The notes under the pieces are model-generated. The model ran no database searches. It worked only from the letters and a program-made list of their open reading frames with translations, and was not told the DNA's origin. From contig CP069437.1 in NCBI GenBank assembly GCA_016888885.1, forward strand, positions 930,001 through 994,000: 64,000 nucleotides of DNA, given 5' to 3'. The translations under genes and the position numbers were made by a program. Below, piece by piece: positions 54,094 through 62,971 of the stretch. The DNA is from Faucicola sp902506215. GTDB taxonomy: Bacteria; Pseudomonadota; Gammaproteobacteria; Pseudomonadales; Moraxellaceae. Numbering within the stretch: position 1 is the first letter of the stretch; every line of letters begins with the position of its first letter.

Positions 54094-54119
54094 GATTTGT
54101 TTAACAACAAGCTGAGTGA

Positions 54120-54383
54120 TTATTCAGCTGCGCCTTCAACAAATACGTAGCGACGATTGAATTTACCTTTAACGGCAAATTTTACGACGCCGTCAGTTAA
54201 AGCAAATAATGTATGGTCACGACCCATACCTACACCTTCACCTGCGTGAAATTCTGTACCACGTTGACGTACAATGATGTTACCAGCAACAACTTGTTGA
54301 CCGCCAAAGATTTTTACGCCAAGCATTTTTGGGTTTGAATCACGACCGTTACGGGTAGAACCTGCGGCTTTTTTATGTGCCAT
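54120..54383 (-). CDS. rpmA: 50S ribosomal protein L27
   Basis: Ribosomal protein near the peptidyl-transferase centre. The sequence MAHKKAAGSTRNGRDSNPKMLGVKIFGGQ and IIVRQRGTEFHAGEGVGMGRDHTLFA is diagnostic. 87 residues. It lies 40 bp after rplU in the universal rplU-rpmA operon and is followed by a strong terminator. No N-terminal extension of the Firmicutes type is present. Confidence 0.98.
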   Translation of the reverse strand: MAHKKAAGSTRNGRDSNPKMLGVKIFGGQQVVAGNIIVRQRGTEFHAGEGVGMGRDHTLFALTDGVVKFAVKGKFNRRYVFVEGAAE

Positions 54384-54423
54384 GTCGATGTCTCCTAGAG
54401 ATTAATGTGTTTGAAATAGTCAA

Positions 54424-54735
54424 TTAAGCAGTGATTGCTTTGATTTTTAACAAAGTATACCATTGACGGTGACCTTGTTCTTTATGATAGTGTTTACGAC
54501 GTTTGTGTTTGACAATACGTACTTTCTCGCCACGACCATGTTCTACTACTTCAGCTTCGACCACTGCACCGGCAACCACAGGTTGACCAATTTTGATATC
54601 GCTGCCATCAACGACCATTAAAACGTCTTCAATTTTGATGGTATCGCCTTTTTCAGCTTTTAGCAATTCAACTTTTAAATACTCATCTTGAACGACGCGA
54701 TGTTGTTTACCACCACTTTTGATTACTGCATACAT
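54424..54735 (-). CDS. rplU: 50S ribosomal protein L21
   Basis: Large-subunit protein. MYAVIKSGGKQHRV at the start and KVRIVKHKRRKHYHKEQGHRQWYT near the end are diagnostic. 103 residues from ATG 54735, which has GGAG about 9 nt upstream; the open frame begins earlier (54786) but that part is leader. A good sigma70 promoter lies upstream, giving a leader of roughly 80 nt. Confidence 0.97.
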   Translation of the reverse strand: MYAVIKSGGKQHRVVQDEYLKVELLKAEKGDTIKIEDVLMVVDGSDIKIGQPVVAGAVVEAEVVEHGRGEKVRIVKHKRRKHYHKEQGHRQWYTLLKIKAITA

Positions 54736-54822
54736 CTTGGTTGCTCCAATAAACCCGTACACCGTGGCTACCAAGGGCGATAACACTTCTACGACGGATA
54801 CACAGGGAAATATAAGGTCGCG

Positions 54823-54851
54823 ATTTTAACGTTTCTAGTGGTTAAAATCAA
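54823..54851 (-). promoter_or_regulatory. Candidate sigma70 promoter for rplU-rpmA
   Basis: On the minus strand TTGATT (54851-54846) is followed after 17 bp by TAAAAT (54828-54823), a good match in sequence and spacing. Confidence 0.6.
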
Positions 54852-54961
54852 GTAAAACTTCACGGATGTGGGTGCGATTTTGGCTGATAAATTATTGCGC
54901 GTTTCTCAACGCCATGGACACTCAGTAATACAAGTCGCCAATAAAAATACAGAGCAATAAC

Positions 54962-54990
54962 TTACACAAAAAACGGCAGTATGGTATGAT
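54962..54990 (+). promoter_or_regulatory. Candidate sigma70 promoter for ispB
   Basis: TTACAC (54962-54967) and TATGAT (54985-54990) are separated by exactly 17 bp, about 50 bp upstream of the ispB start. Confidence 0.5.
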
Positions 54991-55040
54991 TTTGCCGACT
55001 TTCACCACAAGCCAAATTTCACGAATTTTCACTCCAAGCT

Positions 55041-56096
55041 TTGAGCCAACCTATGCTAGACAATCAACAATTAAATCCTACATCCACTGCTATCAATGCG
55101 GTTACCAAAGACAGTAACAGCACGCCTGTCACCTATCAGCAGATTCAATCTATTATCGCTGACGATTTCGAGATTATGGATAAGCAGGTGTATGGCAGTC
55201 TAAGCTCAAAAGTCAAACTGGTCATGTCGGTGAGTCAGCATGTCATCAACGCAGGTGGCAAGCGTATGCGCCCACTGATTTCGCTACTTTGCTCACGTAT
55301 TTGTAACGATCAGCCCTCACAAGCTGCCATGCATTTGGGCGCAATCACTGAAATGCTGCATACCGCAACGTTAGTACATGATGATGTGATTGATGCGTCA
55401 GGTATGCGCCGTGGTAAGCCGACCGCGAATGCAACGTGGGATAATGCAACGGCTGTATTGGTGGGTGACTATCTGATTGCCCGTTCATTTAATCTTTTGG
55501 TGGGTTTTGGCTCGTTGCCGTTGTTGCAGTTATTCTCAGATGGCACTTGTGATATCGCTGAAGGGGAAGTATTGCAGCTACAACATCAGCATGACCCCAA
55601 AGCCACCGAAGCTGATTATATGAAAATCATTGACGGTAAAACCTCTCGGCTATTTATGATGGCAAGTCAAGGCGTGGCTATTTTGGAAAATCGCCCTGAA
55701 TACAATGACGCCTTCGCCAAATTTGGTCAGCACTTTGGTAATGCCTTCCAAATCATTGATGACGTGCTCGATTTTGTCGGTGACAGTGAGGTGCTCGGCA
55801 AAAACGTGGGTGATGATATCGCTGAAGGCAAGCCCACCTTGCCGCTGATTAAAGCGCTTGAAATGACCACGGGTGATACGCATGAAAAATTGCGGATTGC
55901 TATTCAGACAGGGGAAGTGCAAGACACGGGCGAGATTATTGAGATTGTCAAAAACAGCGGCGCTCTGGCGTATTGCCGCGACAAAGCGATGCAAGAAAGC
56001 GAGATTGCTAGACAAGCCGTACTGACCTTACCAGATTCACGATACCGTCAAGGTTTACTCGATTTGATGACGCTTGCCAGCCAACGGCTTTATTAA
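55041..56096 (+). CDS. ispB: Polyprenyl diphosphate synthase (octaprenyl type)
   Basis: Trans-prenyltransferase extending farnesyl-PP to the side chain of ubiquinone. The two Asp-rich motifs are DDVID at 114-118 (LVHDDVIDASGMRRGKPTAN) and DDVLD at 240-244; GGKRMRP (72-78) binds isopentenyl-PP. 351 residues. The chain length (C40 or other) cannot be read directly. Start: TTG 55041 or ATG 55053, the latter with GAG about 7 nt upstream; both are plausible. Divergence from rplU-rpmA is the standard arrangement. It supplies the quinone used by the complex I encoded nearby. Confidence 0.93.
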   Translation: MSQPMLDNQQLNPTSTAINAVTKDSNSTPVTYQQIQSIIADDFEIMDKQVYGSLSSKVKLVMSVSQHVINAGGKRMRPLISLLCSRICNDQPSQAAMHLGAITEMLHTATLVHDDVIDASGMRRGKPTANATWDNATAVLVGDYLIARSFNLLVGFGSLPLLQLFSDGTCDIAEGEVLQLQHQHDPKATEADYMKIIDGKTSRLFMMASQGVAILENRPEYNDAFAKFGQHFGNAFQIIDDVLDFVGDSEVLGKNVGDDIAEGKPTLPLIKALEMTTGDTHEKLRIAIQTGEVQDTGEIIEIVKNSGALAYCRDKAMQESEIARQAVLTLPDSRYRQGLLDLMTLASQRLY

Positions 56097-56180
56097 TTTT
56101 TAATCAGGGCTGGGTGGTAATCAGTTTGATGTCCAATTCGATGCGTGGTAAACCATACGTCATTAAATCGTCATACAAGT

Positions 56181-56250
56181 TTGCTAATTTTTTGATAGCT
56201 TTTTGATTAATAGTTTTATGATTGATGGCTTTTTGATTGTTAGCTTTTTA
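56181..56250 (+). repeat. Degenerate ~14-bp repeats upstream of the hydrolase gene
   Basis: Several imperfect copies of TTTTTGATTNNTAGC/GGC follow each other between 56188 and 56250, directly before the alpha/beta hydrolase start. They are too diverged to fix one unit length. Confidence 0.5.
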
Positions 56251-56264
56251 ATTATGGATGCTGT

Positions 56265-57350
56265 ATGTCTGATGCTATGCCCACTTTATTACCAGATATC
56301 AAACAACAACTTATCAAAGAAAAAACCAAAGAAATTCAAGCGCAATCGGTATTAGACACCCTTCAATCACCTGCCACCCCCAACATTAAATTCCGACCTT
56401 CCAAACACGCGGAGTTTATGCAAGCCGCCAAGGTGCATACCCCAAAGTATAAATTCTACGTTGAAGTCGGTGGCGACCCTACCCACCCTACCATCGTACT
56501 GATTATGGGCTTAGGCGCGCAAAGCTTGGTATGGCCCAATGAATTTTGCTATGCGTTAATCAATGCTGGATTTCGGGTGGTGCGATTTGACAATCGCGAC
56601 ATAGGCAAATCCAGCAAGCTTAAGCACAAAAAACTAACTCCTGCTCATGATTCGCCCATTTATAAAGCCAAATTACTGGGCAGATTCGGACTGGGTTTAC
56701 CGCTTAAAAACCTGCAAACACCGTATGATTTGTACGATATGGCAGAAGATGCCTATCAACTGCTCAAAATGTTGGGCATCAAAAAATACTTTGTGATTGG
56801 TCAATCGATGGGCGGTATGATTGCGCAAATCATGGCGGTGCGTTATCCCCACCAAGTAGAAAAATTGGGACTATTATCCACCAGTAACAATCGACCTTTT
56901 TCGCGCCCACCCGCCATTGAAGCCATCAAGGCCTTTACCCAACCACTACCCAAAAGCCAAGACGCTGACGCATTGACCCAGCAGTTCGTGCAGACCATCA
57001 AGACCATCGCCAGCCCCGATTACTTTGATGAACAAGCGGCGCTTAGCAAAGCTAAAAAACTGTTTAAACGGCGTTTTTACCCAAAAGGTACGCAGCGGCA
57101 GTTACTGGCGATTTTGGCGACGGGGTCACTGGTTGATATTGACAAACAAATCCACCAGCCCACCCTCATCATTCATGGCAAACAAGACAAACTCATTCCA
57201 TTTAGTCATGCCTATTCGCTTGCCAAGCATATTGCGCATAGTCAATTAATACTAATCGATGAGCTTGGTCACGATATGCCACTTGCGCTGATAGAACAAC
57301 TGGCGAGCCAGTTTATCGCGCATTTTAGTTACAATGCGCAAATCAATTGA
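56265..57350 (+). CDS. Alpha/beta-fold hydrolase
   Basis: 361 residues, cytoplasmic. The nucleophile elbow is GQSMGG with S181; the likely triad partners are D308 (HGKQDKLI) and H336 (ELGHDMP). The oxyanion region is LIMGLGAQSLVW, and VVRFDNRDIGKSS resembles the RFDxRGxGxS motif of esterases and epoxide-hydrolase-like enzymes. An N-terminal extension of about 60 residues precedes the fold. The substrate is unknown. It is convergent to the TetR gene, with a 14-bp gap. Confidence 0.88.
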   Translation: MSDAMPTLLPDIKQQLIKEKTKEIQAQSVLDTLQSPATPNIKFRPSKHAEFMQAAKVHTPKYKFYVEVGGDPTHPTIVLIMGLGAQSLVWPNEFCYALINAGFRVVRFDNRDIGKSSKLKHKKLTPAHDSPIYKAKLLGRFGLGLPLKNLQTPYDLYDMAEDAYQLLKMLGIKKYFVIGQSMGGMIAQIMAVRYPHQVEKLGLLSTSNNRPFSRPPAIEAIKAFTQPLPKSQDADALTQQFVQTIKTIASPDYFDEQAALSKAKKLFKRRFYPKGTQRQLLAILATGSLVDIDKQIHQPTLIIHGKQDKLIPFSHAYSLAKHIAHSQLILIDELGHDMPLALIEQLASQFIAHFSYNAQIN

Positions 57351-57364
57351 TTGTGATGCGAAAA

Positions 57365-57943
57365 TTAACTCATTGTGATGATAAGCATTTGCTCCCATTC
57401 AACCTTTAAATCGGCGGGGATTGGCAAATCTTTTTCAAAATAGTATTTAAAACTTGCCATAAAGATAGTTGCCATCATGGTGGCTTGGTAATCAATCGCC
57501 GCCGCCGTCAAATAATCTGTCGCCTTTTGTTTTTTAGCCAGTTCAATAAAGTTTTGTTTACCCATCAAAAACATATCATGATAAAGATTGTGGTGTTGGG
57601 TGCGGATTTTCCACAGGGCAAGCATCTGTTGGCGGCGTTCAAACAGCTTTTGTGAATGATTTTCCATAATCATTTGTAGCATTTGACTATCGGCATTGAG
57701 CCTGTCTTGGAATAACTGGCTGACCTCTTGCTTGAAATCATCAATCATCTGCCCTGCCAAATCACCTTTGCCGCTGTAGTATTTATAAAAAGTAGCACGA
57801 TTGACTTTGGCGCAATCCAAAATTGCTTGGATAGTGATATCGTTGTACTCCTGCTCGGACAACAACATAATAAAGGCTTCACGGATAACTTTATGGGTTT
57901 TGACAACACGTAAATCAGGTGACTTGTTATGACTTAAAGTCAT
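57365..57943 (-). CDS. TetR/AcrR-family transcriptional regulator
   Basis: 192 residues. The N-terminal helix-turn-helix (about 15-60) reads VIREAFIMLLSEQEYNDITIQAILDCAKVNRATFYKYYSGKGDL, typical of TetR repressors, with a C-terminal ligand/dimer domain that is not conserved. It is divergent from the RND efflux operon, and a perfect palindrome lies in the shared promoter region, so it is the likely local repressor. Start at ATG 57943. Confidence 0.88.
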   Translation of the reverse strand: MTLSHNKSPDLRVVKTHKVIREAFIMLLSEQEYNDITIQAILDCAKVNRATFYKYYSGKGDLAGQMIDDFKQEVSQLFQDRLNADSQMLQMIMENHSQKLFERRQQMLALWKIRTQHHNLYHDMFLMGKQNFIELAKKQKATDYLTAAAIDYQATMMATIFMASFKYYFEKDLPIPADLKVEWEQMLIITMS

Positions 57944-58231
57944 GCTTAAATGTTTCCTTATTAAAAAAATTTATCAATGGCTTTAACATTTTAAAATTTT
58001 TATCCATACAAATAGGTGATAATTGTTGCTTAAACACTTACTTTGTTTAATATTGTTGGTTTCGCAATTGAAGATTTTTTTTTAAAATAACCGCTGCCGA
58101 TAACTAGGTAGTAATGTAGCCATCCTTTAGTTATCCTAAAGTTTTGTGTCTTATCGTAAATATTGCGACAACAATGTCGCATTTATTTTATAATATTTTT
58201 TCAAAGATTCCCTATTTTTTATGAGGTTGGT
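57944..58231. other. Divergent region between tetR and the efflux operon
   Basis: AT-rich 288-bp spacer carrying the palindrome at 58164-58181 and a TATAAT at 58189-58194. No additional gene was seen. Confidence 0.5.
58164..58181. promoter_or_regulatory. Candidate TetR operator
   Basis: Perfect inverted repeat TGCGACA-N4-TGTCGCA immediately upstream of TATAAT (58189-58194) and about 50 bp before the adaptor start. Size and position fit binding by the divergent TetR-family dimer; binding is inferred. Confidence 0.55.
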
Positions 58232-59617
58232 ATGAGATACCCAGTGTTGTTCATGGTGTCATTAGCGAGTTGTAGCTTATTAATCGGGTGTAATAAGTCA
58301 GACACAGCAGCCCAGCAACAAAGTGGCGGCGGTACAGCAGGTGCACAGGCGCAAATGCCACCCACGATAGTCAATGTAAAACCTGTAACATTCCAAACGA
58401 TTCCACTTACCAAAGAGTTATCAGGTAAAGTTGTCGCCTATCAAGAAGCCACCGTTAAGCCGCAAGTATCAGGTATTATTGAACGCCAGTTGTTTCGTGA
58501 AGGCACTTTTGTCAAACAAAATCAGCCGTTATATCAAATCAATAATGATAGCTACTCCAGTGCACTTGCCGCTAGTCGCGCAAGCCTTGACCAAAGCCTT
58601 GCCAGTGTCAATACCGCAAAAGCCAACTATAATGACGCCTTAGCGCGGCTAGAAACTCGCCAAGCCGAACTTGCGCTGGCTCAAACCAATTTAAACCGTC
58701 TAAAACAGCTACGTGGTACTGAAGCTATCTCCAGTCAAGAATATGACCAAGGGGCAACCGCCGTGCGTACCGCTCAAGCAGCGGTTAAAAATGCGCAGGC
58801 GCAAGTCGGGGTGGCACAAGCCAATATTGATGCCGCCCAAGCAGCGGCTCGCGCCGCACAGCAATCAGTCAATAGCAATCAGCTCACCGTGAGCCGTACT
58901 GTGGTTAAAGCGCCTATCAGTGGTATCACCAGTCGCTCAAATGTCAATGTCGGTGCGCTTGTCACTGCGGACACGACGCAGATGGTAACCGTCTCGCAAC
59001 TCAATCCAATTTATGTCGATATCAGTCAATCATTTGCCGAGTTATTGGCGCTTCGTCAGCAATTTGCGGCTGGTAAACTTAGCACACCGCGTACCACACA
59101 GGTTCAGTTAGAGCTCGCCGATGGCTCAACCTACCCGATGGTGGGGCAACTTCGCTTTGAAGAAGCTAAAGTGGATAGTACCACAGGCACGGTCAATCTG
59201 CGCGCGGTATTTAGCAATGATAACTTTGTACTGTTGCCAGGGATGATGGTGAATGCCCAGTTGATTCAAGGTATTATCAACAATGCCGTATTATTGCCAC
59301 AAAGTGCCATTAATCGTACAGCCAAAGGTGAATCAACCGTTTATATAGTTGACGCCAATAATAAAATCCAAGTACGCCCAGTTACGGTTCAAGGTACCCA
59401 CCAAGGTCAATGGATTGTCACTAGCGGTCTAAAACAAGGTGAGCAAGTGGTGATGGTTGGCGGCGCCAAAGTCAAACCAGGTCAGCAAGTCAAAGCCATG
59501 CCATATGTGGCATCGCAACCAGCCTCAACCGCGGTACCGACCAATGCTTCTACCACGACGACTACCAAGACGACCGTAACAAATAGCTCAACTACCGCCA
59601 AAACTGCGCAACCATAA
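58232..59617 (+). CDS. acrA: RND efflux periplasmic adaptor (AcrA/AdeI/MexA type)
   Basis: Membrane-fusion lipoprotein linking pump and outer-membrane channel. Lipobox LLIG-C with lipidated C20. The domains follow the standard order: lipoyl halves, a long alpha-hairpin (about 110-215, Ala/Gln-rich), beta-barrel and membrane-proximal domain. Motifs include VAYQEATVKPQVSGIIERQLF and VKAPISGITSRSNVNVGALV. A Thr/Ser-rich tail of about 35 residues follows. ATG 58232 has GAGG just upstream; the open frame from 58163 begins within the putative operator. 461 residues. Confidence 0.92.
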   Translation: MRYPVLFMVSLASCSLLIGCNKSDTAAQQQSGGGTAGAQAQMPPTIVNVKPVTFQTIPLTKELSGKVVAYQEATVKPQVSGIIERQLFREGTFVKQNQPLYQINNDSYSSALAASRASLDQSLASVNTAKANYNDALARLETRQAELALAQTNLNRLKQLRGTEAISSQEYDQGATAVRTAQAAVKNAQAQVGVAQANIDAAQAAARAAQQSVNSNQLTVSRTVVKAPISGITSRSNVNVGALVTADTTQMVTVSQLNPIYVDISQSFAELLALRQQFAAGKLSTPRTTQVQLELADGSTYPMVGQLRFEEAKVDSTTGTVNLRAVFSNDNFVLLPGMMVNAQLIQGIINNAVLLPQSAINRTAKGESTVYIVDANNKIQVRPVTVQGTHQGQWIVTSGLKQGEQVVMVGGAKVKPGQQVKAMPYVASQPASTAVPTNASTTTTTKTTVTNSSTTAKTAQP

Positions 59618-59631
59618 GCACGGGAGATATC

Positions 59632-62600
59632 ATGTCACGTTTTTTTATTGATAGACCCATCTTTGCTTGGGTGATTGTCATGCTCATCATGCTGATGGGT
59701 ATCTTGGCACTTTTTAAATTACCGATTGAGCAGTACCCACGTATTGCCCCACCTACCATTAGTATCTCAGCAACCTACCCAGGTGCCTCTGCCCAAACCA
59801 TTGAGGACTCTGTCACGCAGGTGATTGAACAAAAAATGAAAGGGCTTGATGGATTGATGTATATGTCCTCAAGTTCATCATCAAGTGGTTCTGCGCAAAT
59901 TACCTTAACCTTTGAAAATGGTACAAATCCTGATACAGCGCAAGTCCAAGTCCAAAACAAACTGCAATCTGCCATGAGTTCGCTGCCAGAGATGGTGCAG
60001 CGCATGGGGGTCAACGTCAATAAGTCCACGAGTGGCTTCTTGATGGTACTGGCTATGACATCCGAAGATGGCAGTATGGATCGTGCCGATATTGCCGATT
60101 ATCTCAACTCCAACGTGGTCGACCAGCTCAGCCGTGTCGATGGTGTCGGTAACGTCAACGTGTTTGGCTCTGCGTATGCCATGCGTATTTGGTTAGACCC
60201 TGACAAACTTCGCACCTATGGGTTAATACCCTCGGATATTACCAGCGCAATTCAAGCCCAAAACGCGCAAGTATCAGCCGGTCAGCTAGGACAAATGCCG
60301 ACTGACGAAGCCCGTCAAGTCATTAATGCCACCGTGACTGTGCAAAGTTACTTACAAACCCCAGAGCAATTTCGTAATATTTTACTTAAAAGTAATACAA
60401 ATGGCGCGAAAATTCGCTTGGGTGATGTCGCCAAAGTGGAAATTGGTAGTGAAAACTACAGCCAAATTGCCCGCTACAATGGCAAAGATGCGGCAGGTAT
60501 CGGTATCTCACTGTCATCTGGTGCCAATGCTTTAATCACACGTAACGCGGTAGAAGCCAAACTTAAAGAGCTTGAACCTAATTTTCCTGCGGGCTTAAAA
60601 GCCTCGGTTGCCTATGACACCACGCCGTTTGTACGTTTGTCGATTGAGGAAGTAGTCAGAACACTTGCTGAAGCGATTGCGCTGGTATTCTTAGTGATGT
60701 TTTTGTTTTTACAAAGCTGGCGCGCAACGATTATTCCTACGTTGGCAGTACCTGTGGTACTACTGGGTACGTTTGGTATTTTGTACGCATTTGGCTATAG
60801 CATCAATGTGTTGACGCTGTTTGCCATGGTATTATCAATCGGTCTATTAGTCGACGACGCGATTGTCGTGGTGGAAAACGTTGAGCGTTTGCTGGAAGAA
60901 AATCCAGACATGACGCCACTGGAAGCCACCCGTGAATCCATGCGCGAAATCAGTAAAGTGGTCATTGGTATTGCCTTGATTTTATCGGCGGTATTTTTAC
61001 CGATGGCATTCTTTGGCGGCTCAACTGGGGTGATTTATCGCCAGTTCTCAGTGACACTCATCAGCAGTATGGTACTATCCGCCTTAGTTGCGTTAATTTT
61101 CACCCCTGCCCTATGTGCCACTATCCTCAAACGCACTAAAGCCCATGACAAACACGGCGGGCATCAGACCGGTTTCTTTGGCGCATTTAACCGTATGTTT
61201 ATGCGTCTTAGTAAAGGCTATGAAAGCTTCGTGGGTCGCAGTATCAAAATGCGCTGGCTGTATATGATTCCTTATGCGTTGGTGATTGTGGCATTGGTGT
61301 TCTTATTTACCCGTATTCCAAGTTCATTTATTCCCGAAGAAGACCAAGGTATACTGATGACATTGGTGCAACTGCCTGCCGGTAGTACCCAAAATCAAAC
61401 GCAAGCGGTTATGGAAAAGGTCAACGCCTATTATAAAACCCAAGAAAAAGACCTTGTAGAATCTGTATTTATGGTCAATGGCTTTAGTTTTGCCGGTCAA
61501 GGGCAAAACATGGGATTGGCATTTGTGCGCTTAAAAGATTGGGATGAGCGCCCGGGTAAAGAAAATACCGCGCAATCGATTGCCAAACGTGCCATGGGTT
61601 ATTTTATGACCCAAGTCAATGAAGCTCAGGTATACGCCATTGCACCGCCTGCTATTCAAGGTTTGGGTACGGCAACGGGTTTTGATCTGCAGCTACAAGA
61701 CTCCGGCAACTTAGGTCACGAAGGCTTGCTGCAAGCCCGTAACATGCTACTAGGCATGGCGGCGCAAAATAAACAAGTCACGGGTGTGCGTCCAAATGGA
61801 CAAGAAGATTCACCCCAATACAAAGTCAACGTCAATTATGATGCTGCTGCGGCTATGGGTGTCGCACCGAGCCTGATTAATAGTGTTCTTAGTACCGCTT
61901 GGGGTAGTAGCTACGTCAATGACTTTATGGATCGTGGTCGTATCAAAAAAGTCTATATGCAAGGTGAAGCTGAGAGCCGTACCACCCCAGAGGACATCAA
62001 CAAATGGTATGTACGTAACAGTAACAATCAGATGGTTCCGTTTAGCTCGTTTGCCACCGGTGAATGGCAGTATGGTTCGCCGACCCTTACGCGTTATAAC
62101 AGCTTGTCATCAATGAACTTGCAAGGTAACGCAGCACCAGGACTTAGTACCGGTCAAGCGATGGCAGCAATGGAGCAAATGATTGCCAAACTGCCAAAAG
62201 GCATCAGTTACGAATGGACAGGTTTATCCTTAGAAGAGAAAAAATCTGGCGCCCAAGCACCTATGCTGTACGCGATTTCGATTGTCGTGGTGTTCTTATG
62301 TCTAGCCGCGCTGTATGAAAGCTGGTCCATTCCCTTTGCAGTGTTGCTTGTTGTGCCACTTGGGGTTTTAGGTGCTGCGCTGTTTACCGGTTTACGTGGG
62401 CTTTCAAACGATATTTATCTGCAAGTGGGTCTGCTGACCGTTGTGGGTTTATCTGCCAAAAATGCGATTTTGATTATTGAATTTGCCAAAGAACGGCAAG
62501 ATTTGGGATATAGTCTATATGACTCGGTTACTGTCGCTGCGCGCCAACGCTTACGCCCCATTATTATGACATCATTGGCGTTTGGTATTGGTGTGGTACC

Positions 62601-62895
62601 CTTATTCTTGGCAACAGGCGCAGGCTCAGGTAGCCAAAATGCGATTGGTACGAGTGTGTTAGGCGGTGTGGTCAGTGCAACTATCCTAGGGGTGTTCTTT
62701 ATCCCAATGTTCTATGTGTGGATACGCTCACTGATTAAAGGTAACAAACCGCATGACCCCAATGACGGCAATAATGGTGACTTACAACCCGTATCACCTT
62801 ACTCACCTAATGCCGCTGAACCTGTCGCTGTCACTCAGCCAACACAGGTGAGCCTCTATAAGCCTGATGGCGGTTCACCATCAAACCATCAATAA
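59632..62895 (+). CDS. acrB: RND multidrug efflux pump (AcrB/AdeJ/MexB type)
   Basis: HAE-1 proton-driven multidrug exporter, inner membrane, trimeric. 1087 residues, 12 membrane segments. The start MSRFFIDRPIFAWVI is diagnostic. The proton-relay aspartates are D408-D409 in SIGLLVDDAIVVVENVERLL; GLSAKNAILIIEFAK marks the second half. The C-terminal cytoplasmic tail (about 1035-1087) is longer than in E. coli AcrB. It begins 14 bp after the adaptor and is followed by a perfect hairpin before the channel gene. Confidence 0.95.
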   Translation: MSRFFIDRPIFAWVIVMLIMLMGILALFKLPIEQYPRIAPPTISISATYPGASAQTIEDSVTQVIEQKMKGLDGLMYMSSSSSSSGSAQITLTFENGTNPDTAQVQVQNKLQSAMSSLPEMVQRMGVNVNKSTSGFLMVLAMTSEDGSMDRADIADYLNSNVVDQLSRVDGVGNVNVFGSAYAMRIWLDPDKLRTYGLIPSDITSAIQAQNAQVSAGQLGQMPTDEARQVINATVTVQSYLQTPEQFRNILLKSNTNGAKIRLGDVAKVEIGSENYSQIARYNGKDAAGIGISLSSGANALITRNAVEAKLKELEPNFPAGLKASVAYDTTPFVRLSIEEVVRTLAEAIALVFLVMFLFLQSWRATIIPTLAVPVVLLGTFGILYAFGYSINVLTLFAMVLSIGLLVDDAIVVVENVERLLEENPDMTPLEATRESMREISKVVIGIALILSAVFLPMAFFGGSTGVIYRQFSVTLISSMVLSALVALIFTPALCATILKRTKAHDKHGGHQTGFFGAFNRMFMRLSKGYESFVGRSIKMRWLYMIPYALVIVALVFLFTRIPSSFIPEEDQGILMTLVQLPAGSTQNQTQAVMEKVNAYYKTQEKDLVESVFMVNGFSFAGQGQNMGLAFVRLKDWDERPGKENTAQSIAKRAMGYFMTQVNEAQVYAIAPPAIQGLGTATGFDLQLQDSGNLGHEGLLQARNMLLGMAAQNKQVTGVRPNGQEDSPQYKVNVNYDAAAAMGVAPSLINSVLSTAWGSSYVNDFMDRGRIKKVYMQGEAESRTTPEDINKWYVRNSNNQMVPFSSFATGEWQYGSPTLTRYNSLSSMNLQGNAAPGLSTGQAMAAMEQMIAKLPKGISYEWTGLSLEEKKSGAQAPMLYAISIVVVFLCLAALYESWSIPFAVLLVVPLGVLGAALFTGLRGLSNDIYLQVGLLTVVGLSAKNAILIIEFAKERQDLGYSLYDSVTVAARQRLRPIIMTSLAFGIGVVPLFLATGAGSGSQNAIGTSVLGGVVSATILGVFFIPMFYVWIRSLIKGNKPHDPNDGNNGDLQPVSPYSPNAAEPVAVTQPTQVSLYKPDGGSPSNHQ

Positions 62896-62900
62896 GACAT

Positions 62901-62925
62901 AAATGGGTAAACATTTTACCCATTT
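62901..62925 (+). terminator. Intra-operon hairpin between pump and channel genes
   Basis: A perfect 11-bp stem AAATGGGTAAA / TTTACCCATTT with a 3-nt loop lies 5 bp after the pump stop and is followed by AATCTTTT. It could be a weak terminator, a processing site or an mRNA stabiliser rather than a full stop, because the channel gene follows within 50 bp. Confidence 0.6.
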
Positions 62926-62971
62926 AATCTTTTACAATAACAAACACATTATGTTGATACAGGTAAGTTAT

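Larger units (their letters stand above)
53750..54119. other. Gene-free region upstream of lolA
   Basis: Contains a 15-bp tandem duplication (53832-53861) and the rpmA terminator (54063-54093). The lolA promoter must lie here but no strong match was found. Confidence 0.45.
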
